64,000 bases of DNA from positions 566,469 through 630,468 of the forward strand of contig JAQFVV010000253.1 in assembly GCA_028023455.1 (NCBI GenBank), given 5' to 3'. Below the pieces are notes generated by a model. That model ran no database searches. It was not told the DNA's origin and saw only the letters and a program-made list of their open reading frames with translations. Source of the DNA: Epiperipatus broadwayi. Its lineage: Eukaryota > Onychophora > Udeonychophora > Euonychophora > Peripatidae. The position numbers were made by a program, and so were the translations under genes. Of the stretch, positions 46,690 to 57,039 are shown one piece after another. How positions within the stretch are numbered: position 1 is the first letter of the stretch; every line of letters begins with the position of its first letter.

Positions 46690-48290
46690 AGAACGGAGAG
46701 TTCTCCACGTTTAATGCAGTTTTTCATTCCCTAGTCTTTCGTATTTATATCACAGCAGCAAAAATCCTTATTTTACTAATTCATTTATAATCTTTTTCTA
46801 GGTTCTTTACACTCTCTTGGCATCCAATTCAAAATTTAAACTATCCATCTACCATCATCTCTTCGAACTAGCCCAATTCAATTTGGTCTTTTAATTCTTT
46901 CAATAATGTTTGTTTTCACATTTGTACATTTCATTTTTGATTTCTTAATATTATTCCTAACTTATATTTCTTCATATTTTGTTGAGCAGTCTGAGGTCTT
47001 TGTTGATCTATTATTAAATGTCCAAATCACAAGTTCTGCTAATAAAAAAAACGCTAATCAAAAAACATTTGTCAAAAATGTGTGTAGTTCCCTTTTTCTA
47101 CCAAAAACACTTCATCCAAGTTTAATTCTATATTTAATTATATTTATTATATTTTCATCTACATAGCTTGGCACAGTTTGTAGAACATTCGATTTAGGAT
47201 CTGGAAGATTCCTGGATTGATTCTGGTGCTAGCAGGTCTGGTGTAGAACTTTTTATCAACTCCCTGAACAATAAAACCATGTGCATTTTTTGTTCTTGTA
47301 TTAATAATATGATCCAATTATTTGTAATTGTTAATTTCTTTTAAATTCATAATTTTAGATTTATAATATTTTTCTGAAAAATTCATGGAACTTTTTTTTA
47401 GCACTTATCTTCAGTCCTGCTTTTTACTTTCATCTGGTAACTATGGCCATAGTTTTGAAGCTCTGAAACTTTTTTTTGCAAAACCAGTCATCCAATTTGC
47501 CAAATCTAGATGGTTTAAAAGGTCACAGTTTCTTTTAAAACTTTTTACAAAAGTTTTAAAGATATGTAATCATGCTATATACATTATTCTCAAAGGTAAT
47601 CTTCTTTGCATACAATATATTTACTACTGTAGCATTGTTATTTATATTTATTAGAACACTTTTATAATTGTGGAAATGTTTATAGAATTACATTTCTTTT
47701 CATAATCTATAAACCCAAAACATAATGCTAACTCATAATTATTAGTGGTTTATGTAATTACTCTTAATAATTGTTTGTAATCACAGTGCTAAAACTACTT
47801 TTAAATCCAGCTTAGTCTTTTGATTAATTGGAATTCCAAGTTTGCTTTAGATGATTCATATAGAACACCATCACATCACAAACCTTCAGGAAAACACTTC
47901 CTTAGCATGTTTCTTAAATATTAATATTACTAATGCATTCTTTAATAAATAAGATACACCTTCATTTGTCATATAGCTTTATGAATAACATTTTTATTGT
48001 TGATATTTTTTAAAAATATCAACAATAATTTCATCATTTCCTAAATGCATTCAAAGATTTAATTATATATCACTTTTTTTCATGTCAAATAAACATCAAC
48101 TGAAAAGGTCTAGAAATTGTGGAGGGTATTTTATTATTATAGTTGATTTCTTCTTTATTCCTATGTAATTTTTTATAGAACACTTTCACACATTTTATAA
48201 TATCAAGTCACTTTTTAATAATAATTATATTTTTTCTTGTTATTTCTGAAATAACATTTTCTTAACAATACTAAGATGTTCATTGAAATG
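46690..48290 (-). mobile_element. Eroded RTE copy F
   Basis: Minus-strand copy. The 3' end is near 46690 (gaacggagagttctccacgtttaat against gatgaaggtctctccaagtttaat in copy B). Blocks corresponding to copy B follow in order: ggttctttacactctcttgg (46801), 'gagcagtctgaggtct' (46984), 'aacccaaaacataatgcta' (47713), and the RTE linker near 48250. Frames are destroyed. A SINE-like insertion lies at 47161-47308. It ends close to 48300, where a plus-strand RTE copy starts, so the two are head to head. Confidence 0.7.
47161..47308 (+). mobile_element. tRNA-derived SINE-like insertion
   Basis: Compared with intact RTE (…gtttccatctgtattaataat), copy F has about 148 extra bases here. The insert contains ttggcacagtttgtagaaca (box A/D-arm-like) and ctggattgattctggtgc (box B/T-arm-like, family GGTTCGATTCC), spaced as in a tRNA. 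No A-tail or clear target duplication, so the copy is old. It is a different family from the SINEs at 41833 and 48866. Confidence 0.5.
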
Positions 48291-48299
48291 TCATAGTGA

Positions 48300-49340
48300 T
48301 GATAGGAGTCCATAGGGATAATAAAAAGATTATTGAGAAGGATGTTTGACAGGATACGTATCTCCAAAATATTTTACAGCAGTTCAAAAGTATTTTGTGA
48401 ATTGAAATGGAAAGGTAAGAGAGTAAAAGAAAATGGAGATTATTTAAATCAACTAGATTTTGAAAATGATGTCGTTGTTTTAGTAAATAATGCATCAAAT
48501 CTTCAGTTGCAGGAGATGTCAGATGAAAGTTAGATATATAATTAATACTAAAAAGATTAAAGTATGGTTCAACTGATCTTCTCGGAAAAAAATTAAGATT
48601 ACTATTATGAATTAAAAAGAAATTAACAAGTCCAAATTCCTTGGTAGGTTAGTAGTACAGTTGGACACATAATGGACTAAATTAATTATAAAATTACATG
48701 TCCATTTTGTAGAAGTAATTTAATATTAAAAAGAAATCTGCCTGTATATTTAAAAAGGAAAATGTTTAATAGATGTGCCTTACCAGATCTTACATATTGA
48801 TCTGAGATTTGCATACTTATTAGAAGAGTAATGATATCAGATCATTGAACAATTTATGAAGAGAAGTCTTGCATTGGTAGCCGAGAGGTATCGCAGCCGC
48901 CATGCAAGCAAGTAGTTCGTTGCAGATGGTTGTGGGTTCGCGTCCCAGCCAGTGCTATGACATATGAAAAAAAAATTATGAAGAGAAATGTGTGGAAAGC
49001 AATAAGAAGGGATCCAGAATATAATAATTGGGTCAGAAAACAAACAGATATCATTGTCATTATTGAAAAAATTAAGAGACTGAAATCGAACCCAGTTGAA
49101 TATATCTGTAAAAGAAAATAAGATAGATGAATCTGTAAAAGAAAATAAGGTAGATGAATAGTTGAATTATTAAATTAGATCCCAAATGATAGTCAAAAAC
49201 TTAGAAAGAGAGCAGTATGTGAAATAAATGAATGAAATATAAAAGTTTGCTGTGATGTGGAGAAGAGAAGCTATGGATAAGAATTAGGGAGAGACTTTTA
49301 TTCTGCAGTGGATCAGTGTGAAATGATGATGATGATTTAT
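48300..49340 (+). mobile_element. Eroded RTE copy G, 3' half
   Basis: Starts with attgagaaggatgtttgaca (family: attgagaaggatgtaaga) and runs through MKFWELKW-type and YLNQLDFENDVVVLVNNAS (motif C, where the family FADD is FEND), then C-terminal traces to ctgcagtggatcagtgtgaa and a GAT-rich tail. The catalytic pair is lost. Interrupted by the SINE at 48866-48975. Confidence 0.72.
48866..48975 (+). mobile_element. tRNA-derived SINE with 12-bp target duplication
   Basis: A 110-bp insertion flanked by TTATGAAGAGAA (48854-48865 and 48976-48987). It contains GGTAGCCGAGAGGTATCGC, like box A of a class II (Leu/Ser-type) tRNA, and GTGGGTTCGCGTCCCAGCC, a good box B/T-arm. It ends tgctatgacatatg plus A-run. 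Same family as 41833-41942. SINEs are transcribed by RNA polymerase III from these internal boxes and copied by LINE enzymes; the A-tail suggests a partner that is not the RTE family present here. Confidence 0.9.
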
Positions 49341-49449
49341 AGAGATCTAATGAAAATGATCATGATAATATTTCTGTTACTACTTCAAAACAAAATTATA
49401 TTTTAACTTTAAGAATCTAAATGCTGCCTTAGGTGAAATATAAGAAAAT

Positions 49450-50184
49450 ACATCATCATCATCAACCATTATCAATCCACTGCAGGATGAAGGTCTCTCC
49501 AAGTTTAATCCATCTTCTCCGATCTTTAGCTTCTCTTCTCCACAACACCCCTGCACATTTTCTTATTTCATCCATCCATCTCACATGTGGTCTCTTTCTG
49601 GGTCTTTTACAATCTCTTGAAATCCAGTTTAAAATTTCAATTGTCCATCTATTATCATCTCTTCTAGCAATATGTCCAGCCCAACTCCATTTCAATCTTT
49701 TAATTTTTTCAATAAGGTCAGTAACACCTGTTTGTTGTCTTACCCATACATTGTGTTTTTGATCTCTTCTTGTTACTCCCAACATACATCTCTCCATACT
49801 CCTTTGAGTGGTCTGAAGTCTCTGTATTGCTCTTCTATTAAGTGTCCAAGTCTCAGATCCATAAGTAAGAACTGGTAAAACACATTTGTTAAAAACCATC
49901 CTTTTCAAACACATAGGCATATTTCCTTTTAGTATCAAGTTATTTCTACCAAAAGCATTCCAACCAAGTTTAATTCTATGATTAATTTCCTCCATTATGT
50001 TTCCATATGTATTAATAATCTGACCAAGGTATTTGTAACTGTTAACTTCTTCTAATTCTTCATAATCAATCTTTATTTTCATATTTTGAGCAAATCGATT
50101 AAACATTACTTTAGTCTTTTTAACATTTATCTTTAGTCCTACTTTTTTACTTTCATCTGCTAACTCCTGCAACATTTCCTGCAT
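49450..50184 (-). mobile_element. RTE retrotransposon copy C, 5'-truncated, young
   Basis: 3' end at 49450 with GAT-type tail; truncated at 50184 just upstream of motif D. Nearly identical to the matching part of copy B: ten amino-acid differences over about 238 residues by eye. It is much shorter than copy B, so it is a separate insertion rather than a duplication. Confidence 0.92.
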
Positions 50185-50208
50185 TATTACATATTTATAA
50201 TCAGTCAA
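49462..50208 (-). CDS. RTE protein C-terminal part (partial)
   Basis: One open frame; the first dozen residues come from flanking DNA and RTE sequence begins at EMLQELADESKKVGLKINV (motif D). It then contains YKYLGQIIN, SETWTLNRRAIQRLQ, WAGHIARRDDNRW, KRPHVRWMDEIRKCAG and WRREAKDR, ending QWIDNG. No catalytic reverse-transcriptase motif is present, so it cannot function; the frame is open only because the insertion is recent. Confidence 0.88.
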   Translation of the reverse strand: MTDYKYVIMQEMLQELADESKKVGLKINVKKTKVMFNRFAQNMKIKIDYEELEEVNSYKYLGQIINTYGNIMEEINHRIKLGWNAFGRNNLILKGNMPMCLKRMVFNKCVLPVLTYGSETWTLNRRAIQRLQTTQRSMERCMLGVTRRDQKHNVWVRQQTGVTDLIEKIKRLKWSWAGHIARRDDNRWTIEILNWISRDCKRPRKRPHVRWMDEIRKCAGVLWRREAKDRRRWIKLGETFILQWIDNG

Positions 50209-51192
50209 ATTTACTTGTGTTGACTTGACCTTTTTTTAACAATCTAATAAAAAGTTGTCAAAAAGTAATAATAAAAGTTATTCATAAGATGTGCATCATT
50301 ACTTATAAACAATGTATTTTACCACAGTTTAAGCTAGTTTTGCAACATTATTAATTATTTGAAATAAATGAGGTTAGTTGACCTTTTTTAAAAAATCAGG
50401 AAATGAAATCTAATAATTCAATTGTACAGGACATTCAATTCATAATACAAATATTTCCGGTTATTTTTTTACATTTAAAATAGAAGCCAAATTATTCAAA
50501 GTTTAAAATAAAAATTATAGAATAAGTTAATTGAAAAAAATTGTCTCGGTTGATCGTGTGATCATTTGGAAGCCAAAAATTAGGTGCTTACAAGTTTTGC
50601 TCGCTAGATATTTAAAGCGCGAGCTGTTTGTTAATTGTTTGTTGCTGTTTTTAATACCTTATAAAGAAACTTGTGCAAATTATTAAAAATAAAACATATT
50701 ATAAATTAAAAAGTATGAAAGAAATTAATAATCTAAAATGTATCAATTATAACAATCAACTAATCTTACAGTATTAAATTATAAAATGGCGGCAGCGACT
50801 AAAAAAAAAGATTTTTAATATTTGGAAAAGCTATCAATAAATTATTATTTTTTTTGTTCTTATATACATTATGATATTATTTTTATATTATTTAGTGCTG
50901 ATGATAGCTTCCGGGAATGTAATTTATGGATTTATTTTTAATCGCCTTCAATATACAATGTCCATCTTGAATACAATACGAATTTGTACGGTGACTGTAG
51001 AGACATTATATGTATATTAAAAGATAGCTTACTGTAACTTAAGTGATATGTATGTATATATAAACAGAAATCACTTATCTATATCAACTAGATGACATGA
51101 TTTTATTAGAAACTAGAGCTGATACTTCTGCTGAAAGCCAATCCATTTTCTTTGTTTGTTTTACTTTAATTTTATATATACATATATTATGT
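50209..51192. other. Unassigned DNA
   Basis: No gene recognised. Less AT-biased points: a GCTCGC…GCGAGC inverted repeat near 50609-50634, and aaaatggcggcagcgactaa at 50782-50801, which gives only a 10-codon frame. Neither is enough to call a promoter or exon. Confidence 0.45.
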
Positions 51193-51363
51193 GATGTGAT
51201 GCACTGTGACTTCTGCTTAAACGAAGTCAGGAATCTCTCAACAACTATGCCCAGAGAAACATATTAGCCACTTTACCTTTCCTTTCCATTCCCCACCCAA
51301 AATTTTCCCATAATCTGCTCCATCCCATTTCCACAACATAATCCTTGTCAAATAGAGCAGCGA
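51193..51363 (+). repeat. Conserved dispersed repeat, copy C
   Basis: Core 51193-51272 matches 6034-6113 and the reverse of 26599-26680. Beyond the core it shares catcccatttccacaacata (51325-51344) with copy B. All copies have stops in every frame across the core. Non-coding, family unknown. Confidence 0.75.
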
Positions 51364-51947
51364 ACTCCTCAAGCAGCATTTATATTACATGTAATCGGAT
51401 GTCTCATAATATCAAAGTTTATTACTGAAGCAAATTAAAATGAATTAATTTTTAAAAACAGCAATCCATGAACTTGTAAAAGGAGCAGATTCAGAAAATG
51501 ACAGTTATATCCATTATCTAATCTTTGGATATATTCACACAGTCTTATTTAAATCAATATTAAATCACATTCACAAGGCAGAATCACCAAAATATTAATT
51601 TATTCATTTCAATAATATTGAAAACAATTGATCCCACCATAAATATATAATATTAATGATACTAAACAATATATATTATGTTGGACAATGAACTTCCAAA
51701 TGTCATTTATATTCAGATTATTTCAATATCTCATAGTATCTTTGCATGAAACTTTCAATTTATGAGACAATGAAATAAATTTAATATAGATAACAATTAG
51801 AGAACAATAGTTTCCGAATATATAACAATTCAAAAACAGTAGTACAAAGTATAATATATTATTTAGCCCTACATAAATTTATTATCATATGTATACAGAT
51901 GGTCAAGGTTAACAAAATATGGCACTAAAATAAAATGTAATATGGGG

Positions 51948-52086
51948 GATTTGAACATAGACTTTCAAGTGCTCTTCTGTCAGCCACTCCATCTCATGAA
52001 ACTGATACACGTGACAACACACAAATGATAAAGATGAATGATTTCTAATAATACATATTTCATGCTGAACTAGCAGTCATCAGCTG
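51948..52086 (-). repeat. Repeat family X1 copy
   Basis: Reads ggggatttgaacatagactt… then cacgtgacaacacacaaat and 'catgctgaactagcagtcat', matching the left arm of 34599-35262. It directly abuts the 5' end of RTE copy D. Confidence 0.7.
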
Positions 52087-52790
52087 AAGACTGGCTGCAA
52101 AAAAGAGTTTGCTATTAACTGAAAGGAGATCTTTTGATTCCTCTTGGAGGTCTTAAAGCAACTGAGCAGAGCAAATTCCTAATGTTCCCTACATACATTC
52201 TTGTTGTTGCAGCTATTATTACTATGTGATTATTCATATATCATACAAATATGGATGGGCTGCTCACCAACACACATTCACCAGCATAGCAAGTTTGTTG
52301 GCTTTTTACCTCTGAGTTTAAGATCAAGAAACACAGTGGTCTTTCTTCTCAGTTGCCTAATAAGGCAGAATGAATGTATGTGTAAATGATAAATATTTTT
52401 CTAGTAGATATCTACAATCATGATAAACAAAAATGAATCATGGCTCTTATTTCCAGGAGGCTGTAAAGCCACCAACCAAGGCAGTGGTTATTGGCCAAAG
52501 GTGGAGGGTGTTAAGAATTCCTTGATTGTGGACCCCAGCTGCCATTTGATGATAACTTTTTATTTAGGTACTTACATCTGCAGATTACTTTCAAGTGAAG
52601 GAAGATTGCAACAATTAGAAGAAGAACTGTCTTATATTAAATAGGACATTATTGGACTTTGTGAAGTCAGAAGAAAAGGAGAAGAAACAATTGATTTAAA
52701 AAGTGGTTATGTACTCTCTATAAAAGCACAAATATTGGAAATACAACTGGAATAGGATTAATTATAAATAAAAAGTGGAAGAACAACATT

Positions 52791-53487
52791 GTGGAGATCG
52801 ATGGTGTATTGAACAGAGTGGCAATATTAGTTATACAACTTAATAGCAGACACCAAATGCAGATAATTCAGGTATATGCCCCAATAAAATCTCATAGTGA
52901 TGAAGTAGTAGAAGATTTTTATATGGATATACAAAAGGGTTTTGATGAGAGTAAACAACATTTTAAAATTATTATGGGAGACTTTAATGCTAGAATTGGT
53001 AAACAAATAAAAGATGAAAGTGATGTATGTAATTTTGGCTATGGTAATAGAAATGAGAGAGGATAGACTTGTGGAGTTTGCAGAAAAATAAAAACTTTAT
53101 ATTATGAATTCTTTTTTTAGAAAAAATGTTAAAATGAAATGGACATGGAAGCATCCAAATGAAGGTACAGCAGAATTGGATTATATTTTGACTAACAGAA
53201 AATACATATTTCGTGATTGTAATTTTCTTAATAAATTTAACATAGGAAGTGATCAATTAGTAAGATGTAAGTTGTGTGTTAATGCAAAATTAGGGAGACA
53301 AAAATTATTAAAACAAACAGTATTTATAATTGATATTCCTAATCTTCAAAAACATTACAATGAATTTAAATTAGAACTTACAAATCGGTTTCAAGTATTA
53401 GTAGATTTTGAACATGATTCAGATTTGAATGACATTAATAGGAAAATAACTGATACACTTTTAAAAACTGCAACAGATAGCTGGTAG
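52791..53487 (+). pseudogene. RTE copy D endonuclease pieces
   Basis: 52791-53066 reads VAILVIQLNSRHQMQIIQVY, APIKSHSDEVVEDFYMD, IIMGDFNARIGKQ (intact GDFN motif) and FGYGNRNERG. 53104-53487 (another frame) reads FFRKNVKMKWTWKHPNEGTA, ELDYILTNRKYIF and GSDQLVRC. The earlier N-terminal part (CRLLSSEGRLQQLEEEL near 52580) lies in 52420-52644. The APE-type nuclease would nick target DNA; the missing His in SDH makes it inactive even without the frameshifts. Confidence 0.85.
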
Positions 53488-53616
53488 AAAAAAGCAGCAA
53501 TTGACTAATAAAATTTCTACTGAGACTAGAGAATTTATGAAGAAAATAAGAAATATGAGGATATACAACAGTGATGCACTAAAAAAGATTGAATATTTCC
53601 AATTTTGTAAAATGGT

Positions 53617-54540
53617 GTGGGGGGGGTCGAAAATAGTATAAGAAATTATAATTGTGAACTAGCAAGAAAAGCTGTGGAAGAGAATAAAAGTCTAAAGAGT
53701 GTAAAACAACATTTTGGTATTGCTAGGAAATTTATATCTGCAATAAGAAAAAAAGATAGCATTATTACTAAAAAGAGAGATGACATCGTGAAATGTATAG
53801 AAGACTTCTATCAAGAAGTATATAGTAGTAAAGATCAAGTGTCTCCTATACCTATTATATCTTCTGAATTGCCCAGAATTTTAAATGAAGAAGTGAGACA
53901 TGCAATTAAATTTATAAAGAAAGTAAAGGCTCCAGGTAATGATGGAATTATAATTGACATATTAAAAGAAGCAGGTGAAGAAATAGAATTTCTTTAGCAA
54001 AGTTATATACCAAATGTCTAAATAATAATATATATAAGATGATTGGAAGAATGCAGTATTAATATTAATATTTAAAAAAGGCGATAAAATATATTAGAAA
54101 ATACAGACCTATCAGCCTTTTATCTGTTTTATACAAAATTTTTACCAAGATAATTACAACTCGTCTACATAGAATATTGGATTTCCACCAACCAAGAGAA
54201 CAAGCTGGATTTTATAGCAGATTTTATCCAGGTATTGAGAGAAGTTACAGAAAGGACAAATGAATATGAGTTGCCATTATGCTTTGGATTTGTAGATTAT
54301 GAAAAGGCATTTGATTCTATAAACATTTCTTCAGTGATTAAAGCAATGCGTCATCAAGGTAGAGATCCAGGATATTGTCATATTTTAAAGAATATTTATA
54401 AAAATGCAACAGCAACAATTAGATTACATAATGATACTAGGAAAGTCAACATTGAGAATGGTGTAACACAGGGTGTCTCCATATCTCCAAAACTATTTAC
54501 CGTATTGCTGCAAGAAGTATTTTGTGGGTTAAAATGGTAA
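53617..54540 (+). pseudogene. RTE copy D reverse transcriptase pieces
   Basis: 53617-53997 reads AVEENKSLKSVKQHFGIARK, VEDFYQEVYS-like IEDFYQEVYSSKDQ and KAPGNDGIIIDILKEAG. 54235-54540 reads REVTERTNEYELPLCFGFVD then YEKAFDSINISSVIKA (motif A) and GVTQGVSISPKLFTVLLQEV (motif B; family RQGDS is TQGVS). Motif C follows near 54578 as DFADYVFVFAN. C-terminal part (SETWALNRR-like, 54950; WAGH-type and KRPRKKLHV near 55200) is in other frames. Confidence 0.85.
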
Positions 54541-55611
54541 ACTAAAGGTGTAAAAGTAAATAGATATTATTTAAGTCACTTAGATTTTGCAGATTATGTA
54601 TTTGTTTTTGCAAATGATGCTTTAGAGCTGCAGGAAATGTTACATGAGTTATCAGATGAAAGTAAGACTAAAGATAAATGTTAAAAAAAACTAAAGTAAT
54701 GTTTAATTGATTTTCTCAAAGTATGAAAATAAAGATTGATTACGATGAATTAGAAGAAATTAACAGCTACAAATAACTTGGTCAGATTATTAATACAGAT
54801 GGAAACATAATGGATGAAATTAATCCTAGAATTAAACTTGGTTGAAGTGCCCTTGGTAGAAATAACTTGATACTAAAAGGCAATATGCCTATGGGTTTAA
54901 AAAGAAAGGTTTTTAATAAATATGTTTTACCAGTTCTTACTTATGGATTTGAGACTTGGGCACTTAATAGAAGAGCAATACAGAGACTTCAGACCACTCA
55001 AAGAAGTATGGAGAAATCCATGTTGGGAGTAACAAGAAGAGGTTGAAAACACTATATATGGATAAGAGAACAATCAGGTGTTACAAACCTCATAGAAAAA
55101 TTAAAAAACTGAAGTGGAGTTGGGATGGACATATTTCTAGAAGTGATGATAATAGATGGGCAATTGAAAACTTAAACTGGATTCCAAAAGATTTTAAAAG
55201 ACCCAGAAAGAAACTACATGTGTGATGGATGGATGAAATAAAAAAGTGTGCAGGGATGATGTGGAGAAGAGAAGCTAAAGATTGGAAAAGATGGGTTGGA
55301 CTTGAAGAGACCTTCATCCTGCAGTGGATTGATAATGGTTGATGATGATGATAATGACATCTAGACTCCTAGTATATAAAGAATACTTGTATTTAAAATA
55401 TTACAAAGAAATGTGTAAATATATTATTTTCTTTTTATATGCAATAAATGTTAAAGATTAAGTGATTGTAGTTGAACTACTAAAGATAAAATCTAAGGTA
55501 TATTGTTCATCATCAAAATATTCTTTGTCTCAGTCTCTGAAAAACGGCTATTTAATAATATTGACTTAATTTGTTTCCAAATAATTCTTTATTTAGTTAA
55601 AGGGAATTTGA

Positions 55612-55710
55612 CACAGATTTTTAAGGTTTCTTAAGCTTTTCTTTCCATCTTATATGACCAATACACATGACCACACACGTAAATAACGATACGTATTCAC
55701 AATTAGGTAG
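55612..55710 (-). repeat. Repeat family X1 fragment
   Basis: Contains 'tatatgaccaatacacatga' and 'ccacacacgtaaataacgat', matching the X1 sequence around 'gatacatatgacgacataca' at 34658. Short and eroded. Confidence 0.5.
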
Positions 55711-56280
55711 CTTAATCTTTTAGAATCTAAAAAAAATCCATATCACTTTACGTTTACCTTGAAAGATGGGTGCTCTTTCTGTAATAATAATCTAAAATGA
55801 TTCCAACGTAGGGCTAAAGCTTGGATTTGGAGAATTGATAAACATACATTTGTTTATATACATATATGACAAATGTATGTTTAGAGATAAAATACAAAAT
55901 AGCATGAGAAAAGCAATAATATAAAAACTTTATAATGCCATTTATATAAAACAAACATTCAAATATTCTTACCTTTCAAATAAACGTATTAAATTCCTAT
56001 AAGGAAATTAATATCCAGAATTTTTAAATACCCTTAAGATAATAAAGATATTAACATCCACCTCCAATATAAAATATAATAATGCACATAAATATTTTCT
56101 AAGCAGTGCTTTAAAAACAATTTAAATCATAATGTGGTTTAGACTTTAGTATCCAATTAATTTGCATTATTAATAAATGTATAATAATATTATGTATGTA
56201 TGTCTATGTGTAGATAATATTTTGAAATACAAGCATAATTCATATACTTAGAGTTTAAATGTAATTATAGTGAATCTATA
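55711..56280. other. Unassigned AT-rich DNA
   Basis: Nothing recognised beyond low-information sequence. Confidence 0.55.
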
Positions 56281-56416
56281 ATAATACTGGCATCAACAAG
56301 GACTTTGTGCATTCCATCATCAGATTTTCAATGATATGAGTGAGAAGATGGAGTAGATTAAAGCTAGTCTATTAAAATTTGAAGCTTTGCTATCTTAATA
56401 TAAACTGAACACTGAT

Positions 56417-56499
<83 letters not shown>

Positions 56500-56636
56500 G
56501 AGAAGATAATCTGGACCAACTGATTAGTGCTGTTTCAGCATGAAATATATATAACATTTATTTTTTTCGCATCTGTGTGGTCATATTGATTAATTATATA
56601 AGATGGAGGGGATAACTAGATGTACATATATATGTA
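56281..56636 (+). repeat. Repeat family X1 copy split by a microsatellite
   Basis: Left part matches 34940-35075 (tgcattccatcatcagattt, ggagtagattaaagctagtc); right part has 'ataatctggaccaactgatt' and 'ttcagcatgaaatatatata'. Between them lies the expanded (TA)n(TG)n at 56416-56496. Confidence 0.7.
56416..56496. repeat. (TA)n(TG)n microsatellite
   Basis: About 24 bp of TA followed by about 58 bp of TG, uninterrupted. Confidence 0.97.
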
Positions 56637-56637
56637 T

Positions 56638-57025
56638 ACATTAAAGGCATAAAACTAAACTAATCAATAAATACTCAAAATTACCCCAAAGTTCACAACT
56701 CAACCAGACTAATCAAGAAAAAAACTATAAAATACTACCAATGGTTCCACTGCTACAATTCAACTTCTCAAGTGTAAAGAACTACAAAATAACTTATTTA
56801 AACTAAACATTAACCACAATTTCACTTAACTCCTATCTACACTTTCTTTTAATATTAAGGGTGGATAGGAGGTAAGTGGAATTGTGGGTGATTTTTAGTT
56901 GAAATATGTTGTTATTTTGTAGTTCTTTACACTTGAGAAGTCTGCTTGTAGCAGTGAAATCAGTTTATATTCTTGGCTAGTCTGGTTTAATTGTGAATTT
57001 GGGGTAATTTTGAGTATGTATGTAT
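56638..57025. mobile_element. Inverted dimer of a Penelope-like terminus
   Basis: Left arm 56638-56850 (minus) and right arm 56851-57025 (plus) are imperfect reverse complements meeting near 56850. Each resembles 62837-63055, the sequence just after the GIY-YIG frame of the Penelope element: cttttaatattaagggtgga, 'ttacacttgagaagtctg', 'ctggtctggtttaatt' and 'atttggggtaattttga'. No coding sequence is present, so this is a terminal repeat pair without its element. Confidence 0.75.
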
Positions 57026-57039
57026 GTATTGTAAAAGTA

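Larger units (their letters stand above)
52087..55358 (+). mobile_element. RTE retrotransposon copy D, near full length (~3.27 kb)
   Basis: Same 5' leader as copy A (gagtttgctattaactgaaag) and a complete 3' end (ctgcagtggattgataatgg then GAT tail). Encodes, in pieces, endonuclease and reverse transcriptase. Defects visible: many frameshifts; the endonuclease SDH motif reads SDQLVR because three bases are missing (catalytic His lost); the reverse-transcriptase FADD motif reads FADY (catalytic Asp to Tyr, near 54583). It shows the full element architecture for this family: about 0.5 kb leader, then one polyprotein. Confidence 0.92.

Noticed and set aside
50782-50815. Possible first exon/promoter (aaaATGGCGGCAGCG)
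   Set aside because: Frame stops after 10 codons, no CpG-rich promoter context, no splice site that leads to a coding exon.
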